Numbered from the stretch's first letter, positions 14,769-23,862 are shown. The stretch is 52,475 bases of DNA from Roseicella aerolata (GCF_020523605.1 NZ_JAJAQI010000041.1:1-52475); one strand, 5' to 3'. Program-made: numbers and translations. The notes: generated by a model from the letters alone, not told the origin.

Positions 14769-16718
14769 TCAACGCAGCCGCTCCGCCTCCTGTCCCCGGC
14801 CGGCTTCGGTCAGGCGTTCGCACTGGCTGTTCTCGCCGACGCCGAGCTGGATGGTCGGCAGCAGCGCGAGCGGCGCGAAGAGCACGCCGAGCCCGACCGC
14901 GGCGCCGGCCCGCGCCGCCAGCTCCCCCACCTCCGGCGCGATGGTGGGGTCCTTGAAGCTGCCGGTGATCGCAATGGTAGTGGGCAGGGAGCCGATGGTG
15001 AAGCGCTTGCTCTCCGTCCGCAGCCGCAGGTCCAGCACCTCCCGCCCCAGCCCGGCCACGCCGCTGCCGGTCACCACATGGCTGTCGGTGTCGAGCAACA
15101 GGGTGCGGATCCGCAGCGCGCCGCGGGTCAGGCCGAAATCGCCGATCAGGCACTCGATCTGCGCGCGTTCGGGGATGCCGAGGGCCGAGAGCAGCGCCTT
15201 GCCGAATTGCAGGCCGGAGAGATCGGCGAGCAGCGAGCTGATATTGCCGCCCACCGTCACCATGGTCAGCTCGCCATCGGCATTGCCGGCCATCTCGGAG
15301 ACGGACCGGCCGGCCGTCTCGATCCGCCCGACGCCGCCGATGGTGCCGGCGCCCCCCGCCCCCGCCGCCTGCATGAGCCGGGAGATGTCCACGCGCCGCA
15401 GTTCGATATCGGCCTTGGCGCGGAGCATGCCGTTCTCCTGCGGCGTCAGGGTGGCATCGGCGGTGATCTCGCCGCGGCCGACCCGGAACTTGCCGGGATG
15501 CAGGCGGATGACGCCGTCCTCGATGTCGACGATCGCCTCCAGCCCGTCGAACGGCATGCCCTCGCCGCGGATCTGGTCGGCGTGGTAGCGGGCGTGGATG
15601 TCGGCCTTCTGCAGGCGCGGAATGCTGATCGGTGAGGTCGGCAGCAGGCGGGGGCTCGCCTGGCGCTCGGCGATGGCACGGCGCTGCTCCGGCGTCTGCC
15701 CGGGCGTGCCGGCCCGGCCCGGGGTACCGCCGATCACGCCGGCGAGGTCGGCCAGGTCGACCCGGCGGGAGCGCAGATCGGCGGTGAGGACGGTCCGGCC
15801 ACCGAGGCTGATGGTGGTGGTGCCGGCGATGTCGCTGTTGCCGAGCCGCCCCTCTATATCGGTGAAGCGGAAGCGGCCTTCGGCATAGTCCAGCCTGCCG
15901 GTCGCCCGGAAGGGCGGCGTGGGCGGGATGGACACCCCGGTCAGCGGCCCGAGCCGCGCCGCGTCCGGCGATTGGATGTCGAGCCGCAGGTCGGCGCCGG
16001 CCAGCTTGATCGGGTCCCGCACCGTGCCCCGCAGGGCGATGCGGGTCGGGCCGTTCGCCAGGGTCAGCTTCACCGGCCAGGGCCGCTCGGCATCCCGCAG
16101 GTTCAGCACCGCCCCGCCGCGGAACCGGGCGGTGATCGGCTGCGCGGCATAGGTCCCGCGTGCCTCGGCCAGCAGCGCCGGCTCGCCTTCCGGCGGGTCC
16201 TCGGTATTCAGGGCGATGTTGAAATCGGCCTGCAGCCCGGCGATGGCCGCATGGACCTGGCCATCCCGGATGCGGAGCGCGCCGATCTGCGGTCCGCCCG
16301 CCTCCTCGCCGCCGCCGCCCGCCCCGCCGGTGTCGAAGGCGTAGTTGGTGCGGCCATCCTCACGCCCGATCAGCTCGACCCTTGGCTCCTCCAGCTCGAT
16401 CGCCGGGATGACGATGTCGCCGCGCAGCAGTGGCTTCAGCGCGACATCGATCCGGGTCCGCGGCAGGAAGGCCAGCGGCGGGTCCTCGGGGAAGTCCTCG
16501 GGATTGCCGACCCGCAGCCCTTCCGCCGTGACGGTGATGGTCCGGCCGAGGCTGACATGCAGGTGCTGCAGCGTGACCGGCCGGCCGAGCCGGGCAGCGG
16601 CCTGCGATTCGATGATGGGGATCAGCCAGTCCCAGCGGAACAACGCCAGGAAGAGCACGAGCACCGCCAGCGGCAGCCCGAGCCCCAGCCCCCATCGCCA
16701 CGCCCGCCTTGTAACCAT
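14769..16718 (-). CDS. AsmA-family membrane-anchored protein
   Basis: A 649-residue protein with one N-terminal membrane helix (WGLGLGLPLAVLVLFLALF, about residues 9-27). It continues as AsmA-type beta-rich sequence: LGRPVTLQHLHVSLGRTITV, VGNPEDFP, LKPLLRGDIVIPAIELEEP. The C-terminal half has the AsmA-like FGKALLSALGIP and TRGALRIRTLLLDT. AsmA proteins are long bridge-like proteins of the envelope linked to lipid transport between membranes. It is monocistronic here. The window contains a second, larger AsmA protein at 44608. Confidence 0.8.
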   Translation of the reverse strand: MVTRRAWRWGLGLGLPLAVLVLFLALFRWDWLIPIIESQAAARLGRPVTLQHLHVSLGRTITVTAEGLRVGNPEDFPEDPPLAFLPRTRIDVALKPLLRGDIVIPAIELEEPRVELIGREDGRTNYAFDTGGAGGGGEEAGGPQIGALRIRDGQVHAAIAGLQADFNIALNTEDPPEGEPALLAEARGTYAAQPITARFRGGAVLNLRDAERPWPVKLTLANGPTRIALRGTVRDPIKLAGADLRLDIQSPDAARLGPLTGVSIPPTPPFRATGRLDYAEGRFRFTDIEGRLGNSDIAGTTTISLGGRTVLTADLRSRRVDLADLAGVIGGTPGRAGTPGQTPEQRRAIAERQASPRLLPTSPISIPRLQKADIHARYHADQIRGEGMPFDGLEAIVDIEDGVIRLHPGKFRVGRGEITADATLTPQENGMLRAKADIELRRVDISRLMQAAGAGGAGTIGGVGRIETAGRSVSEMAGNADGELTMVTVGGNISSLLADLSGLQFGKALLSALGIPERAQIECLIGDFGLTRGALRIRTLLLDTDSHVVTGSGVAGLGREVLDLRLRTESKRFTIGSLPTTIAITGSFKDPTIAPEVGELAARAGAAVGLGVLFAPLALLPTIQLGVGENSQCERLTEAGRGQEAERLR

Positions 16719-16779
16719 CGACCTTCGCCCCGCCCCGTCGCGGCCAAAGCGCGGCAGGCGGGGCGGGGTTCGGCAGGGT

Positions 16780-17382
16780 TCAGGCGGCGGCCGAGCCGGG
16801 CCGCCGCAGCCGGCCCTTCAGCTTCTGGAACCGGCCGAGCTCGGCCAGGCGGCGGTCGAGGAACTCCATGGCGCCGAAGATCGAGGGATCCTCGTCCCGC
16901 AGCCACCAGGCGATGGTCGCGGTGTAGATGCCCGCCAGAGTCGCCCGCCGGGTGTACCAGGAGAAATCCGCCGAGGTATCGCCGGCGGCATGCCACATGG
17001 CATCCACCGCCTCGGCCGTGGCCCGCAGGCCGTGCGGCGCATTCCAGGGCAGCGCCAGCAGGCTGAGCGCCCGTCGCAGCGCCTTCTTGTGCGGCGCCAT
17101 GGCGATCAGGCGGAGTTCCACCACCCGGCGGATGCGCTGGGGTACCCGCAGCGCCGTCACCCCCTCGGCCGCCGCCGCCGCTTCCATCTCCCGGTTCAGC
17201 AGGTCGATCCAGGCGCGCACGGCGCCGACGGGCCCGGCGGGGAAATGGCTTTCCGCCAGCGCCGGGTCCTCCCCGATCGCGCGCAGGCCGGCGCGGAGGG
17301 TGCCCCAGTTCCAGCCCTGCTCCCCGGCGATCGGCAGCATGGCGCGGATCGCCCGGTCGCGGATGTCGCTGCGCTCGGTCAT
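16780..17382 (-). CDS. COQ9 family protein
   Basis: A 200-residue protein from ATG 17382. The C-terminal part (MWHAAGDTSADFSWYTRRATLAGIYTATIAWWLRDEDPS, then FLDRRL) matches the COQ9 domain, which binds isoprenoid lipids and helps ubiquinone hydroxylation. The N-terminal segment (RDRAIRAMLPIAGEQGWNWGTLRAGLRAIG) resembles a TetR-fold helix pair, as in COQ9 structures. It overlaps the deformylase stop by ATGA, so the two are co-translated. This gene order occurs in other Rhodospirillales as I recall it. Confidence 0.8.
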   Translation of the reverse strand: MTERSDIRDRAIRAMLPIAGEQGWNWGTLRAGLRAIGEDPALAESHFPAGPVGAVRAWIDLLNREMEAAAAAEGVTALRVPQRIRRVVELRLIAMAPHKKALRRALSLLALPWNAPHGLRATAEAVDAMWHAAGDTSADFSWYTRRATLAGIYTATIAWWLRDEDPSIFGAMEFLDRRLAELGRFQKLKGRLRRPGSAAA

Positions 17383-17882
17383 CGCGTGGTCCCCCCGGCC
17401 GCGCGGGCCAGTTCCTCGGTGAAGCCGAACAGGGAGAGATCCTCCATGCGCATGGGATAGAGCACTCCGTCCAGATGGTCCGTCTCGTGCTGCATGACGC
17501 GGGCGGTCAGCCCCTCCGCCTCGCCCGAGACGGGATTGCCCTCGGCATCCAGGCCGCGGAAGCGGATCCGCTTCGGCCGGGTCACGCAGCCGCGCAGGCC
17601 GGGGATGGAGAGGCACCCCTCCCAGGCGCTCTCGGTCTCCTCGCCGAGCGGCTCCAGCTCCGGGTTCACCAGCACCGAGACGCCGGCGGTGCCCCGCCAG
17701 ACGAAGAGACGGAGGGGCACATGCACCTGCGGCGCCGCCAGGCCGATGCCGGAGGCGTCCTGCATGGTCTCGGCCATGTCGGCGATCAGCCGCCGGATCT
17801 CGGGATGGGTCGGGTCGTCCACCGGCTCGGCCTCCCGCAGCAGGACGGGGTGGCCCATGCGGGCGATCTTCAGGATGGGCAT
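17379..17882 (-). CDS. def: Peptide deformylase
   Basis: A 167-residue metalloenzyme that removes the formyl group from the initiator methionine. All three motifs are present: GIGLAAPQ, EGCLSIPG (metal-binding Cys) and QHETDHLDG (two metal His and catalytic Glu). The ATG at 17882 is chosen because family homology starts at PILKIARMGHPVLL and GGAGAT precedes it; an ATG at 17921 would add 13 unrelated residues. The stop overlaps the COQ9 start. It is divergent from rpsU. Confidence 0.9.
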   Translation of the reverse strand: MPILKIARMGHPVLLREAEPVDDPTHPEIRRLIADMAETMQDASGIGLAAPQVHVPLRLFVWRGTAGVSVLVNPELEPLGEETESAWEGCLSIPGLRGCVTRPKRIRFRGLDAEGNPVSGEAEGLTARVMQHETDHLDGVLYPMRMEDLSLFGFTEELARAAGGTTR

Positions 17883-17949
17883 GGGGATCTCCGGGCCGAG
17901 GCTCTTGCCGTTCCGGCACATAGGATCGGTTTGCGGCCGCGGCGAGGGC

Positions 17950-17978
17950 TTCCTGCCGCCCCCATAATCGTGCTAGAC
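17950..17978 (+). promoter_or_regulatory. Candidate rpsU promoter
   Basis: TTCCTG (17950-17955) and CTAGAC (17973-17978) are separated by 17 bases. The TGCTAGAC form of the -10 region is familiar in alphaproteobacteria. It would leave a leader of about 115 bases before the rpsU GTG. Confidence 0.35.
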
Positions 17979-18099
17979 GCGCCGTCTCCGCATTTCGGTA
18001 GGGGGTACCGCGCGGGGTCCCGGCGATCGGGGCCAGCCGGAACCCCCTGCCTTCTGCGGCTGTTTGCTTTTGTCCCACAGCGATAGGAGGTTGGGCCGC

Positions 18100-18303
18100 G
18101 TGCAAGTCGTCGTCCGTGACAACAACATCGACCAGGCGCTGAAGGCGCTCAAGAAGAAGCTGCAGCGGGAGGGTGTGTTCCGTGAGATGAAGCTTCGCCG
18201 GCATTACGAGAAGCCGTCCGAGCGCCGCGCCCGCGAGGCCGCCGAGGCCGTCCGCCGCGCCCGCAAGGTCGAGCGCAAGCGCCTGGAGCGTGAGGGCTTC
18301 TGA
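18100..18303 (+). CDS. rpsU: 30S ribosomal protein S21
   Basis: A 67-residue S21 read from a GTG at 18100, nine bases after a perfect AGGAGG. The sequence [43 protein letters not shown] is unmistakable, and the basic alanine/arginine-rich tail is normal for alphaproteobacterial S21. It binds the 30S platform and aids initiation. It is monocistronic, with its own terminator directly downstream. Confidence 0.95.
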   Translation: MQVVVRDNNIDQALKALKKKLQREGVFREMKLRRHYEKPSERRAREAAEAVRRARKVERKRLEREGF

Positions 18304-18346
18304 GCCGACCCCGCCCGCCATCCCGGCGGGCGACGATGACCGAAGC

Positions 18347-18390
18347 AGCCGCGGCGCGGGGTGAACCCGCGGGCCGCGGCTTCGCTTTTT
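18347..18390 (+). terminator. Rho-independent terminator of rpsU
   Basis: AGCCGCGG/CGCGGG pairs with CCCGCG/CCGCGGCT around a GTGAA loop, a 14-base stem with a two-base bulge. TTCGCTTTTT follows. It is the clearest intrinsic terminator in the window. Confidence 0.85.
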
Positions 18391-18522
18391 CCGGGGCCGG
18401 CCTTGCCGGCAGGTCCGGAGCGGGGGCTTCATCCCACGGTCGGCCCGGCGCAGGATGCGCCGGACGACAAGGGAGGTAGCGCCCATGGAACAGCATCACG
18501 GCAGGGGACGGGGCGCCGCGCC

Positions 18523-19134
18523 ATGATGCGCCTGCACTGGTCCTCCCGCTCCCCCTTCGTTCGCAAGGTCATGGTCGTCGCGCATGAGGCGGGCCTGGCC
18601 GACCGGATCGAGCGCGTGCCGACCCTGGTGGCCCTGACCAGGCCCGATCTGGACCTGTTGCCGCTCAACCCCCTGGGGAAGATCCCGACCCTGGTGCTGG
18701 AGGACGGCAGCGCCCTCTACGACTCGGTGGTGATCTGCGAATACCTGGACGGGCTGGGCGGCACCCCCCGGCTCTTCCCCGCCCCCGGCCCGGCGCGGAT
18801 CGAGGCGCTGCGGCGCCATGCGCTGGGCAACGGCTTCATGGATTTCCTGCTGCTCTGGCGGGGCGAGATGGCGCGGGAGCAGCCGGACCGCCGCATCCTG
18901 GACGGCTTCGCGCACAAGCATGCGGCGGTGCTGGCGGCGCTGGAGCGGGAGGCGCCGGCGCTCGCCGCCGGGCCCTTCGGCATCGGCCAGATCGCGATCG
19001 GCTGCGCCCTCTCCTATGTCGATTTCCGCTGGCCGCAGGCGGGCTGGCGGGCGGCGCATCCGGCGCTGGCCGAATGGCATGCCGGCTTCACCCGCCGCCC
19101 CTCCGTCCAGGCGACGGAGCATCTGGACGCCTGA
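18523..19134 (+). CDS. Glutathione S-transferase family protein
   Basis: A 203-residue GST-fold protein. The N-terminal thioredoxin domain has SPFVRKVMVVAHEAGL, the cis-Pro in GKIPTLVLEDG and the glutathione gamma-Glu contact in LYDSVVICEYLD. The C-terminal helical domain is complete, with a typical final VDFRWPQAGWRAAHPALAEWHAGFTRRPS. The start may be either of two adjacent ATGs (18523 or 18526); the ribosome site is weak. It is likely a cytosolic GST of unknown substrate, preceded by the rpsU terminator and so independently transcribed. Confidence 0.85.
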   Translation: MMRLHWSSRSPFVRKVMVVAHEAGLADRIERVPTLVALTRPDLDLLPLNPLGKIPTLVLEDGSALYDSVVICEYLDGLGGTPRLFPAPGPARIEALRRHALGNGFMDFLLLWRGEMAREQPDRRILDGFAHKHAAVLAALEREAPALAAGPFGIGQIAIGCALSYVDFRWPQAGWRAAHPALAEWHAGFTRRPSVQATEHLDA

Positions 19135-19277
19135 GCGCGGAGGACGCCCGCCGTGCGGTGAGGCCGGTACGGGACCGCAGCCGGGCCGATCCGCTGCGCC
19201 TGGCCTGCCACCGCGGCCGGCGCTACGGCGGAATGCGCCCGAGACTGGATGCCAACCCGCCGCGGCTCTCCGTTTTT

Positions 19278-19327
19278 CGAGCAGATTGGCACCCCGGGTC
19301 GTTCACGCCCCCCTGCATTCTGCTCTA
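19278..19327 (-). repeat. Composite palindromic repeat, copy B
   Basis: In minus orientation it reads TAGAGCAGAATGC, then GGGCGTGAACGACC, and ends ATCTGCTCGAAAAACGGAGAGC. This matches unit 2 and the linker of copies C and D. It lies just upstream of the metallo-hydrolase start. Its TAG is not a stop codon here. Confidence 0.7.
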
Positions 19328-19354
19328 GGCTGGCCGCAAAAGGGGGAAGCAAGC

Positions 19355-20221
19355 ATGCGGCCGCTCGCGATCGGCGACGTCACGATCACCAGCATCGTCG
19401 AGCGTGACGGCCCCTGGCGCCGCCCGGCCGACATGTTCCCGGCCTATGACCCCGAGGCCGGCGCGCGCCACCTCGCGGAGCTCGACCCGGTGGTCTTCGA
19501 CCCCGCTTCGGGCCGCATGGTCATCACCTACCAGACCTTCGTGCTGCGCACGCCGCGGCACACCATCCTGGTCGATACCTGCACCGGCGAGGACAAGGGC
19601 TACCCGCCGCCGATGGATTTCCCGAAGGCCCCCTGGCTGAAGGGCTTCGCCGCGCAGGGGCTGCGCTTCGAGGACATCGACTACGTCTTCTGCACCCACC
19701 TGCATATCGACCATTGCGGCTGGAACACGCGGCTGGTGAACGGCCGCTGGGTACCGACCTTCCCGCGGGCCAGATACGTCTTCCACAAGCGCGAATACGA
19801 ATTCTGGGAAGAGGCGACGCGGCGCGGCGCCAACCCACCCGGCAATGTCTGGCGCTATAATTGCGAACCCGTCGTCGCGGCCGGCCAGGCATTGCTGGTG
19901 GATGACGGCTTCCAGCTCGACGACACCATCTCCCTGACGCCGACGCCGGGCCATGCGCCCTGCCATTGCTGCATCAACATCCACTCCCGCGGCCAGCGCG
20001 CCGTCGTCACCGGCGACCTGATGCACCATGCGCTGCAGGTGCGGGAGCCGGGCTGGTCCACCATCTTCGACTGGGACCCGGCGATGGCGGCCGAGTCCCG
20101 CCGCCAATTCCTCGCCGATGTCGTGGACACGCCAACCGTGGTGCTGCCCATCCATTTCCCCGGCACGACCGCCGGCCGCATCACCGGCCGCGCCGCCGGC
20201 TTCGACTACAAATTCCTCTGA
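19355..20221 (+). CDS. MBL-fold metallo-hydrolase
   Basis: A 288-residue metallo-beta-lactamase-fold enzyme from ATG 19355 with AGGGGGA upstream. The zinc motif is THLHIDHCGW (H115, H117, D119, H120). Further ligands are in TPTPGHAPCHCC and VVTGDLMHH, and a terminal His is in VLPIHFPGT. No signal peptide is visible, so cytoplasmic. Similar proteins include lactonases and other hydrolases. It starts a run of three same-strand genes (with a CMD-family protein and an aminotransferase), so a catabolic role is likely. Confidence 0.8.
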   Translation: MRPLAIGDVTITSIVERDGPWRRPADMFPAYDPEAGARHLAELDPVVFDPASGRMVITYQTFVLRTPRHTILVDTCTGEDKGYPPPMDFPKAPWLKGFAAQGLRFEDIDYVFCTHLHIDHCGWNTRLVNGRWVPTFPRARYVFHKREYEFWEEATRRGANPPGNVWRYNCEPVVAAGQALLVDDGFQLDDTISLTPTPGHAPCHCCINIHSRGQRAVVTGDLMHHALQVREPGWSTIFDWDPAMAAESRRQFLADVVDTPTVVLPIHFPGTTAGRITGRAAGFDYKFL

Positions 20222-20242
20222 GCAAGACCACGGAGACGTCCC

Positions 20243-20791
20243 ATGGCCCGCCTGCCCTATCTGGAGAAATCCGATCTCAAGCCCGAGGACCAGGACCTGC
20301 TGAAGCGCGAGATCACGCTGCACAAGGCGCTGGTGAACAGCCCGGGCGCGGCGCGCGCCTTCGGCGCGCTCGGCCAGTACATCCGCCATGGCGCGAAGCT
20401 CGACCCGCGCCTGCGCGAACTGGCGATCCTGCAGATCGGCTGGCTCGCCCGCTCCCCCTATGAATGGTCGCACCACGTCAAGATCGGCTACGATTTCGGC
20501 GTGACGGATGCCGATATCGAGGCGGTGAAGCAGGAGAGCCGCGGCGAGGTCTCGGCGCTCGAGCCGCTGGCGCGCCTGGTGCTGAAGGCGGCGCGGGAGG
20601 TCTATGCCGGCCCGGGAATCGGCTACGAGACCTTCGCCGCCCTGCGCGCGGCGCTGGACAACGAAAGCATCGTCGACCTGACCGTCACCGCGGGCTTCTA
20701 CTGCGCCGTGGTGCGCGTGCTGGCCTCGCTGGAGGTGGATGTGGAGGAGAGCTACATGCCCTATCTCCGCAAGCATCCCTTCCCGGTCTAG
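20243..20791 (+). CDS. Carboxymuconolactone decarboxylase family protein
   Basis: A 182-residue helical protein starting 21 bases after the metallo-hydrolase. The CMD core is LDPRLRELAILQIGWLARSPYEWSHHVKIG followed by LTVTAGFYCAVVRVLASLEVDVEE. The redox CxxC of AhpD-type members is absent at the usual place (WLARSPYEWSHH), so it is closer to the decarboxylase-like branch. It probably acts on a ring-opened or lactone intermediate together with the neighbouring hydrolase. The exact reaction cannot be inferred. Confidence 0.8.
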   Translation: MARLPYLEKSDLKPEDQDLLKREITLHKALVNSPGAARAFGALGQYIRHGAKLDPRLRELAILQIGWLARSPYEWSHHVKIGYDFGVTDADIEAVKQESRGEVSALEPLARLVLKAAREVYAGPGIGYETFAALRAALDNESIVDLTVTAGFYCAVVRVLASLEVDVEESYMPYLRKHPFPV

Positions 20792-20822
20792 CCTGCCGTC
20801 GTGACGGATCAAGGACCATGAG

Positions 20823-22016
20823 ATGAGCGCCAGCCAGACGCCGCCGAAGCCCCGGGGCCGCCAGTTCTTCGCCAATCCCGGCCCGACCAACATTCCCGAC
20901 AGCGTGCTGCTGGCGACCGCGCATCACACCGTGGACTTCAACGACCCGGCCTTCGCCGAGGTCTACTGGGCCTGCATCGCCGGCCTCAAGCGCGTGCTGA
21001 AGACCGGGCAGGAGGTGTTCCTCTATACCGGCTCCGGCCATGCGGCCTGGGAGGCGAGCCTGGTCAACCTGCTCTCGCCCGGCGACGTCATCCTCATCCT
21101 GGAGAGCGGCCATTTCTCCCAGTCCTGGGGCCGCATGGCGAAGGATCTCGGGCTCGAGGTGCGGACCGTCGCGGCGGACTGGCGGCGCGGCGTCGAGATC
21201 GCCGACCTGCAGGCGGCGCTGGCGGCGGACCGCGAGCACGCCATCAAGGCCGTCGGCGTGGTGCACAACGAGACCTCGACCGGCATGATGATCCCGCTGC
21301 CCGAGGTGCGCGCGGCACTGGACGCCACCGGCCACCCGGCCCTGCTGCTGGCCGACACCATCTCCTCCCTCGGCAGCCTCGACTTCCGCATGGATGAGTG
21401 GGGCGTGGATGCGGCGGTCGGCGGCAGCCAGAAGGGGCTGATGCTGCCCACCGGGCTCAGCTTCACCGGCGTCTCGCGCAAGGCGCTGAAGGCGCATGAG
21501 ACCGCGCGCCTGCCGAAGCACTACTTCAACTGGGGCGCCATGATGCAGCGCCCGCTGAAGAGCTTCCTCGGCACCGTCCCGACCAGCTTCTTCTTCGGCC
21601 TGCAGGAATCCCTGCGGCTGATGGAGCAGGAGGAAGGTCTGGACAACGTCCTCGCCCGCCACACCCGCCTGGCGCGGGCGGTGCGCGCGGCGGTGCAGCA
21701 CTGGTCCGGCAACAACGGCCCGCAGCTCTTCTGCACCAATCCCGCGCGCATGTCGGACAGCGTGACCGCGGTGCTGATGCCGGAGGGACATGACGCGGAT
21801 GCGCTGCGGCGCGTGGCGATGCAGCGCTTCAACCTCTCGCTCGGCGGCGGGCTCGGGCCGCTGGGGGGCAGGCTGTTCCGCATCGGCCATCTCGGCGACC
21901 TGAACGAGCCGATGATCCTCGGCACGCTGGCGACGGTGGAACTGGCCATAAAGGTCGGCGGCGTGCCGCACCAGCCGGGCGGCGTGGACGCGGCCCTGGC
22001 CTCGCTGGCGGCGTAG
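20823..22016 (+). CDS. Class V aminotransferase (alanine/serine-glyoxylate type)
   Basis: A 397-residue PLP enzyme. FFANPGPTNIPDSVL is the standard opening of alanine- and serine-glyoxylate aminotransferases. The PLP lysine is K204 in GGSQKGLMLPTG, with D178 (LLADTISSLGS) contacting the pyridine nitrogen. The C-terminal LSLGGGLGPLGGRLFRIGHLGDLNEPM is typical. It would transaminate glyoxylate with serine or alanine and is the last gene of the three-gene run. Its TAG stop is the first three bases of repeat copy C. Confidence 0.85.
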   Translation: MSASQTPPKPRGRQFFANPGPTNIPDSVLLATAHHTVDFNDPAFAEVYWACIAGLKRVLKTGQEVFLYTGSGHAAWEASLVNLLSPGDVILILESGHFSQSWGRMAKDLGLEVRTVAADWRRGVEIADLQAALAADREHAIKAVGVVHNETSTGMMIPLPEVRAALDATGHPALLLADTISSLGSLDFRMDEWGVDAAVGGSQKGLMLPTGLSFTGVSRKALKAHETARLPKHYFNWGAMMQRPLKSFLGTVPTSFFFGLQESLRLMEQEEGLDNVLARHTRLARAVRAAVQHWSGNNGPQLFCTNPARMSDSVTAVLMPEGHDADALRRVAMQRFNLSLGGGLGPLGGRLFRIGHLGDLNEPMILGTLATVELAIKVGGVPHQPGGVDAALASLAA

Positions 22017-22118
22017 AGCGGATCGCGAAAGGCCGCGATCGGCCAGGCAGGTGGGGCTGCCCGAGAAACAAGGAGCACCAGCGGACGGGCGTTCGGTCGT
22101 GAACGCCGTCCGCCGCGG
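22014..22118 (+). repeat. Composite palindromic repeat, copy C (two units)
   Basis: It begins TAGAGCGGATCGCG, whose TAG is the aminotransferase stop. The linker CTGCCCGAGAAACAAGGAGC leads to a second hairpin, GCGGACGGGCGTTC pairing with GAACGCCGTCCGC. It aligns along its whole length with the reverse complement of 43323-43427. It sits in a convergent gap. Confidence 0.75.
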
Positions 22119-22169
22119 GCCGGGCGCCCGGCGGAAGCGGCTCCGCGCAGGCCTGGCGAGGACGGCGCG

Positions 22170-22448
22170 TCAGCTCGAAATCGCGTCGTTCTCGGTCGCC
22201 TTCAGCCCCGGCGCGCCGCTGTCGCCGGCGACGGCGCCGGGGGAGTTCGCGGGGCCGCCGGGCGGGACACGGTCGCCATCGGCCGTCACCTGCCAGCCCT
22301 CCTCCCGCAGCGACGCCAGCAGCGTCTCATGCATGTCGGTGCCGTGCCGGGCGGCGACCATGCCGGCCTCGTCCAGCACCATCGTGCCGGCATCGTCGGT
22401 GCGCATCACGCGGCGGTCGCCCGCCTTCTCCAGAATCGTTTCCCGCAT
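22170..22448 (-). CDS. Hypothetical small protein
   Basis: A possible 92-residue protein. The first 60 residues (MRETILEKAGDRRVMRTDDAGTMVLD, then HETLLASLREEGWQVTADGD) have the balanced, charged composition of a real soluble protein. The last third is Gly/Pro/Ala-rich and less convincing. No ribosome site is evident before the ATG and I recognise no family. It is convergent with the aminotransferase, with repeat copy C between them. It could be a genuine orphan or a chance frame. Confidence 0.4.
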   Translation of the reverse strand: MRETILEKAGDRRVMRTDDAGTMVLDEAGMVAARHGTDMHETLLASLREEGWQVTADGDRVPPGGPANSPGAVAGDSGAPGLKATENDAISS

Positions 22449-22815
22449 GGCGGCCGAACGCCGGCGGGGCGCCCGGGTTCGCCGGGCGGCGTTGGCGAAG
22501 CTCCGGCCCGGCCTGCACCGCCGGCAGGTCCGGCGGGACGGCGTATTCGTTCCGTTCTGATTGTGCCCATCCAGGTGCGGTCACGAAACGTCCTGGAAAC
22601 ATCCAGCCCTGGATGAAGGGCGGATGCCGCGGCCCGGCCCGGATCGCGGCAGGGCGTGACGCTGTTCTGACTGCGGATCGGCGTTGCGATGCGAAGCCAG
22701 GCCGCGATGGGCGGATGGCCTCCCCCGCCACTCTCCGCCGCTGGCCGGGCCACCGCCGGCCCGGCACAGGGCGACCCCTTGCCGGCCGGCGTTGGGGGGT
22801 GCGTCGGCGAAAGGC
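22449..22815. other. Gene-free stretch with a short perfect palindrome
   Basis: No protein-like frame is seen in these 367 bases. The one notable element is CATCCAGCCCTGGATG at 22600-22615, a dyad of two 7-base arms. Further CCTGG and CCAGG motifs lie within 30 bases (22570-22596), as in a compound regulatory site. It could serve the small minus-strand gene at 22448. No clear promoter boxes were found. Confidence 0.4.
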
Positions 22816-23784
22816 TCAGAAATCCGCCCTGATGCCGGCCTGCCGGATCAGCCTGGCCCATTTCGCCTGCTCCCGCGCCAGATAGGCGTCGCCCTCGGCC
22901 GGGCTGTTCATGACGATGTCGAAGCCGAGATCGGCGAAGCGCGGCTGCAGTTCCGGCGCGCGCGCGGCGGTGGCCAGCGCCTCATGCAGCCGGTTCACCG
23001 GCCCGTCCGGCGTCGCCTTCGGCGCGACCAGCATGGTGAAGGTGTAGATCTCGTACTCGGCCAGGCGCGGGTCGCTCTCCGCCATGGTCGGCAGGTCCGG
23101 GAAGCCGGACAGCCGCTGCTGCACCAGCGAGGCGAGCGGGCGGACGGTGCCGGCGCGGATATGCGGTGCGGCCCCCGGCAGATCGGCGAAGACCATCTGG
23201 ACATTGCCCCCCAGCAGGTCCGCCATGGCCGGGCCGGTGCCGCGATAGGCGACATGCGTCATCTGCGCCCCCGTCAGCAGCGAATAGATGGCGCCGCCCA
23301 GATGCAGCGGCGTGCCGTTGCCGGCCGAGCCGTAGTTCAGCTTCCCCGGATTGTCCCGCACCCAGGCATGGAAGCCCGCGATGTCGCGCGGCGGCGCATC
23401 GGCGCGCACCACCAGGATATAGGGCACCGTCGCCAGCAGGCTGATGACGCGGAAGCCCGCCGCGCTGTCGAAGGGCGGCGGGTCCATGGTGAGCGGCGCC
23501 ATCATGAAGCTGATGCTGCCCATCAGCACCGTATGCCCGTCCGGCCGCGCCTGCAGCACGCTGCGGGTGCCGATGGTGGAGCCGGCGCCGGCGCGGTTCT
23601 CCACCACCACGGGCTGGCCGAGCACCTCCGCCATCTTCGGGGCCACCAGCCGCCCCGCGATATCGGGCGAGCCGCCGGGCGCGAAGGGCACCACCATGGT
23701 GACCGGGCGGTCAGGGAACTGGCCCTGCGCGAGCGCAGGCGCGGCGAACAGGGCGGGGCTGGCGAGCAGGTGGCGGCGGCGCAT
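22816..23784 (-). CDS. Bug-family periplasmic substrate-binding protein (1)
   Basis: A 322-residue tripartite tricarboxylate receptor from the ATG at 23784, with an AAGGAGG ribosome site. The arginine-rich signal peptide (MRRRHLLASPALFAAPALAQ) is followed by the Bug signature FPDRPVTMVVPFAPGGSPDIAGRL, ENRAGAGSTIGT, then NYGSAGNGTPLHLGG and VAYRGTGPAMADLLGG. Bug proteins bind organic acids in the periplasm; many are orphans without TctAB membrane partners, as here. The next gene upstream (minus strand) is a second Bug protein 78 bases away, so the two may be co-transcribed. The ligand is unknown. Confidence 0.85.
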   Translation of the reverse strand: MRRRHLLASPALFAAPALAQGQFPDRPVTMVVPFAPGGSPDIAGRLVAPKMAEVLGQPVVVENRAGAGSTIGTRSVLQARPDGHTVLMGSISFMMAPLTMDPPPFDSAAGFRVISLLATVPYILVVRADAPPRDIAGFHAWVRDNPGKLNYGSAGNGTPLHLGGAIYSLLTGAQMTHVAYRGTGPAMADLLGGNVQMVFADLPGAAPHIRAGTVRPLASLVQQRLSGFPDLPTMAESDPRLAEYEIYTFTMLVAPKATPDGPVNRLHEALATAARAPELQPRFADLGFDIVMNSPAEGDAYLAREQAKWARLIRQAGIRADF

Positions 23785-23862
23785 GGCGGTTCCTCCTTGG
23801 GCGTCCTTGGGCCGCACCATGCCATGACCACGGCCGCGCACCAGCCGGCACGGGCCGGCACG

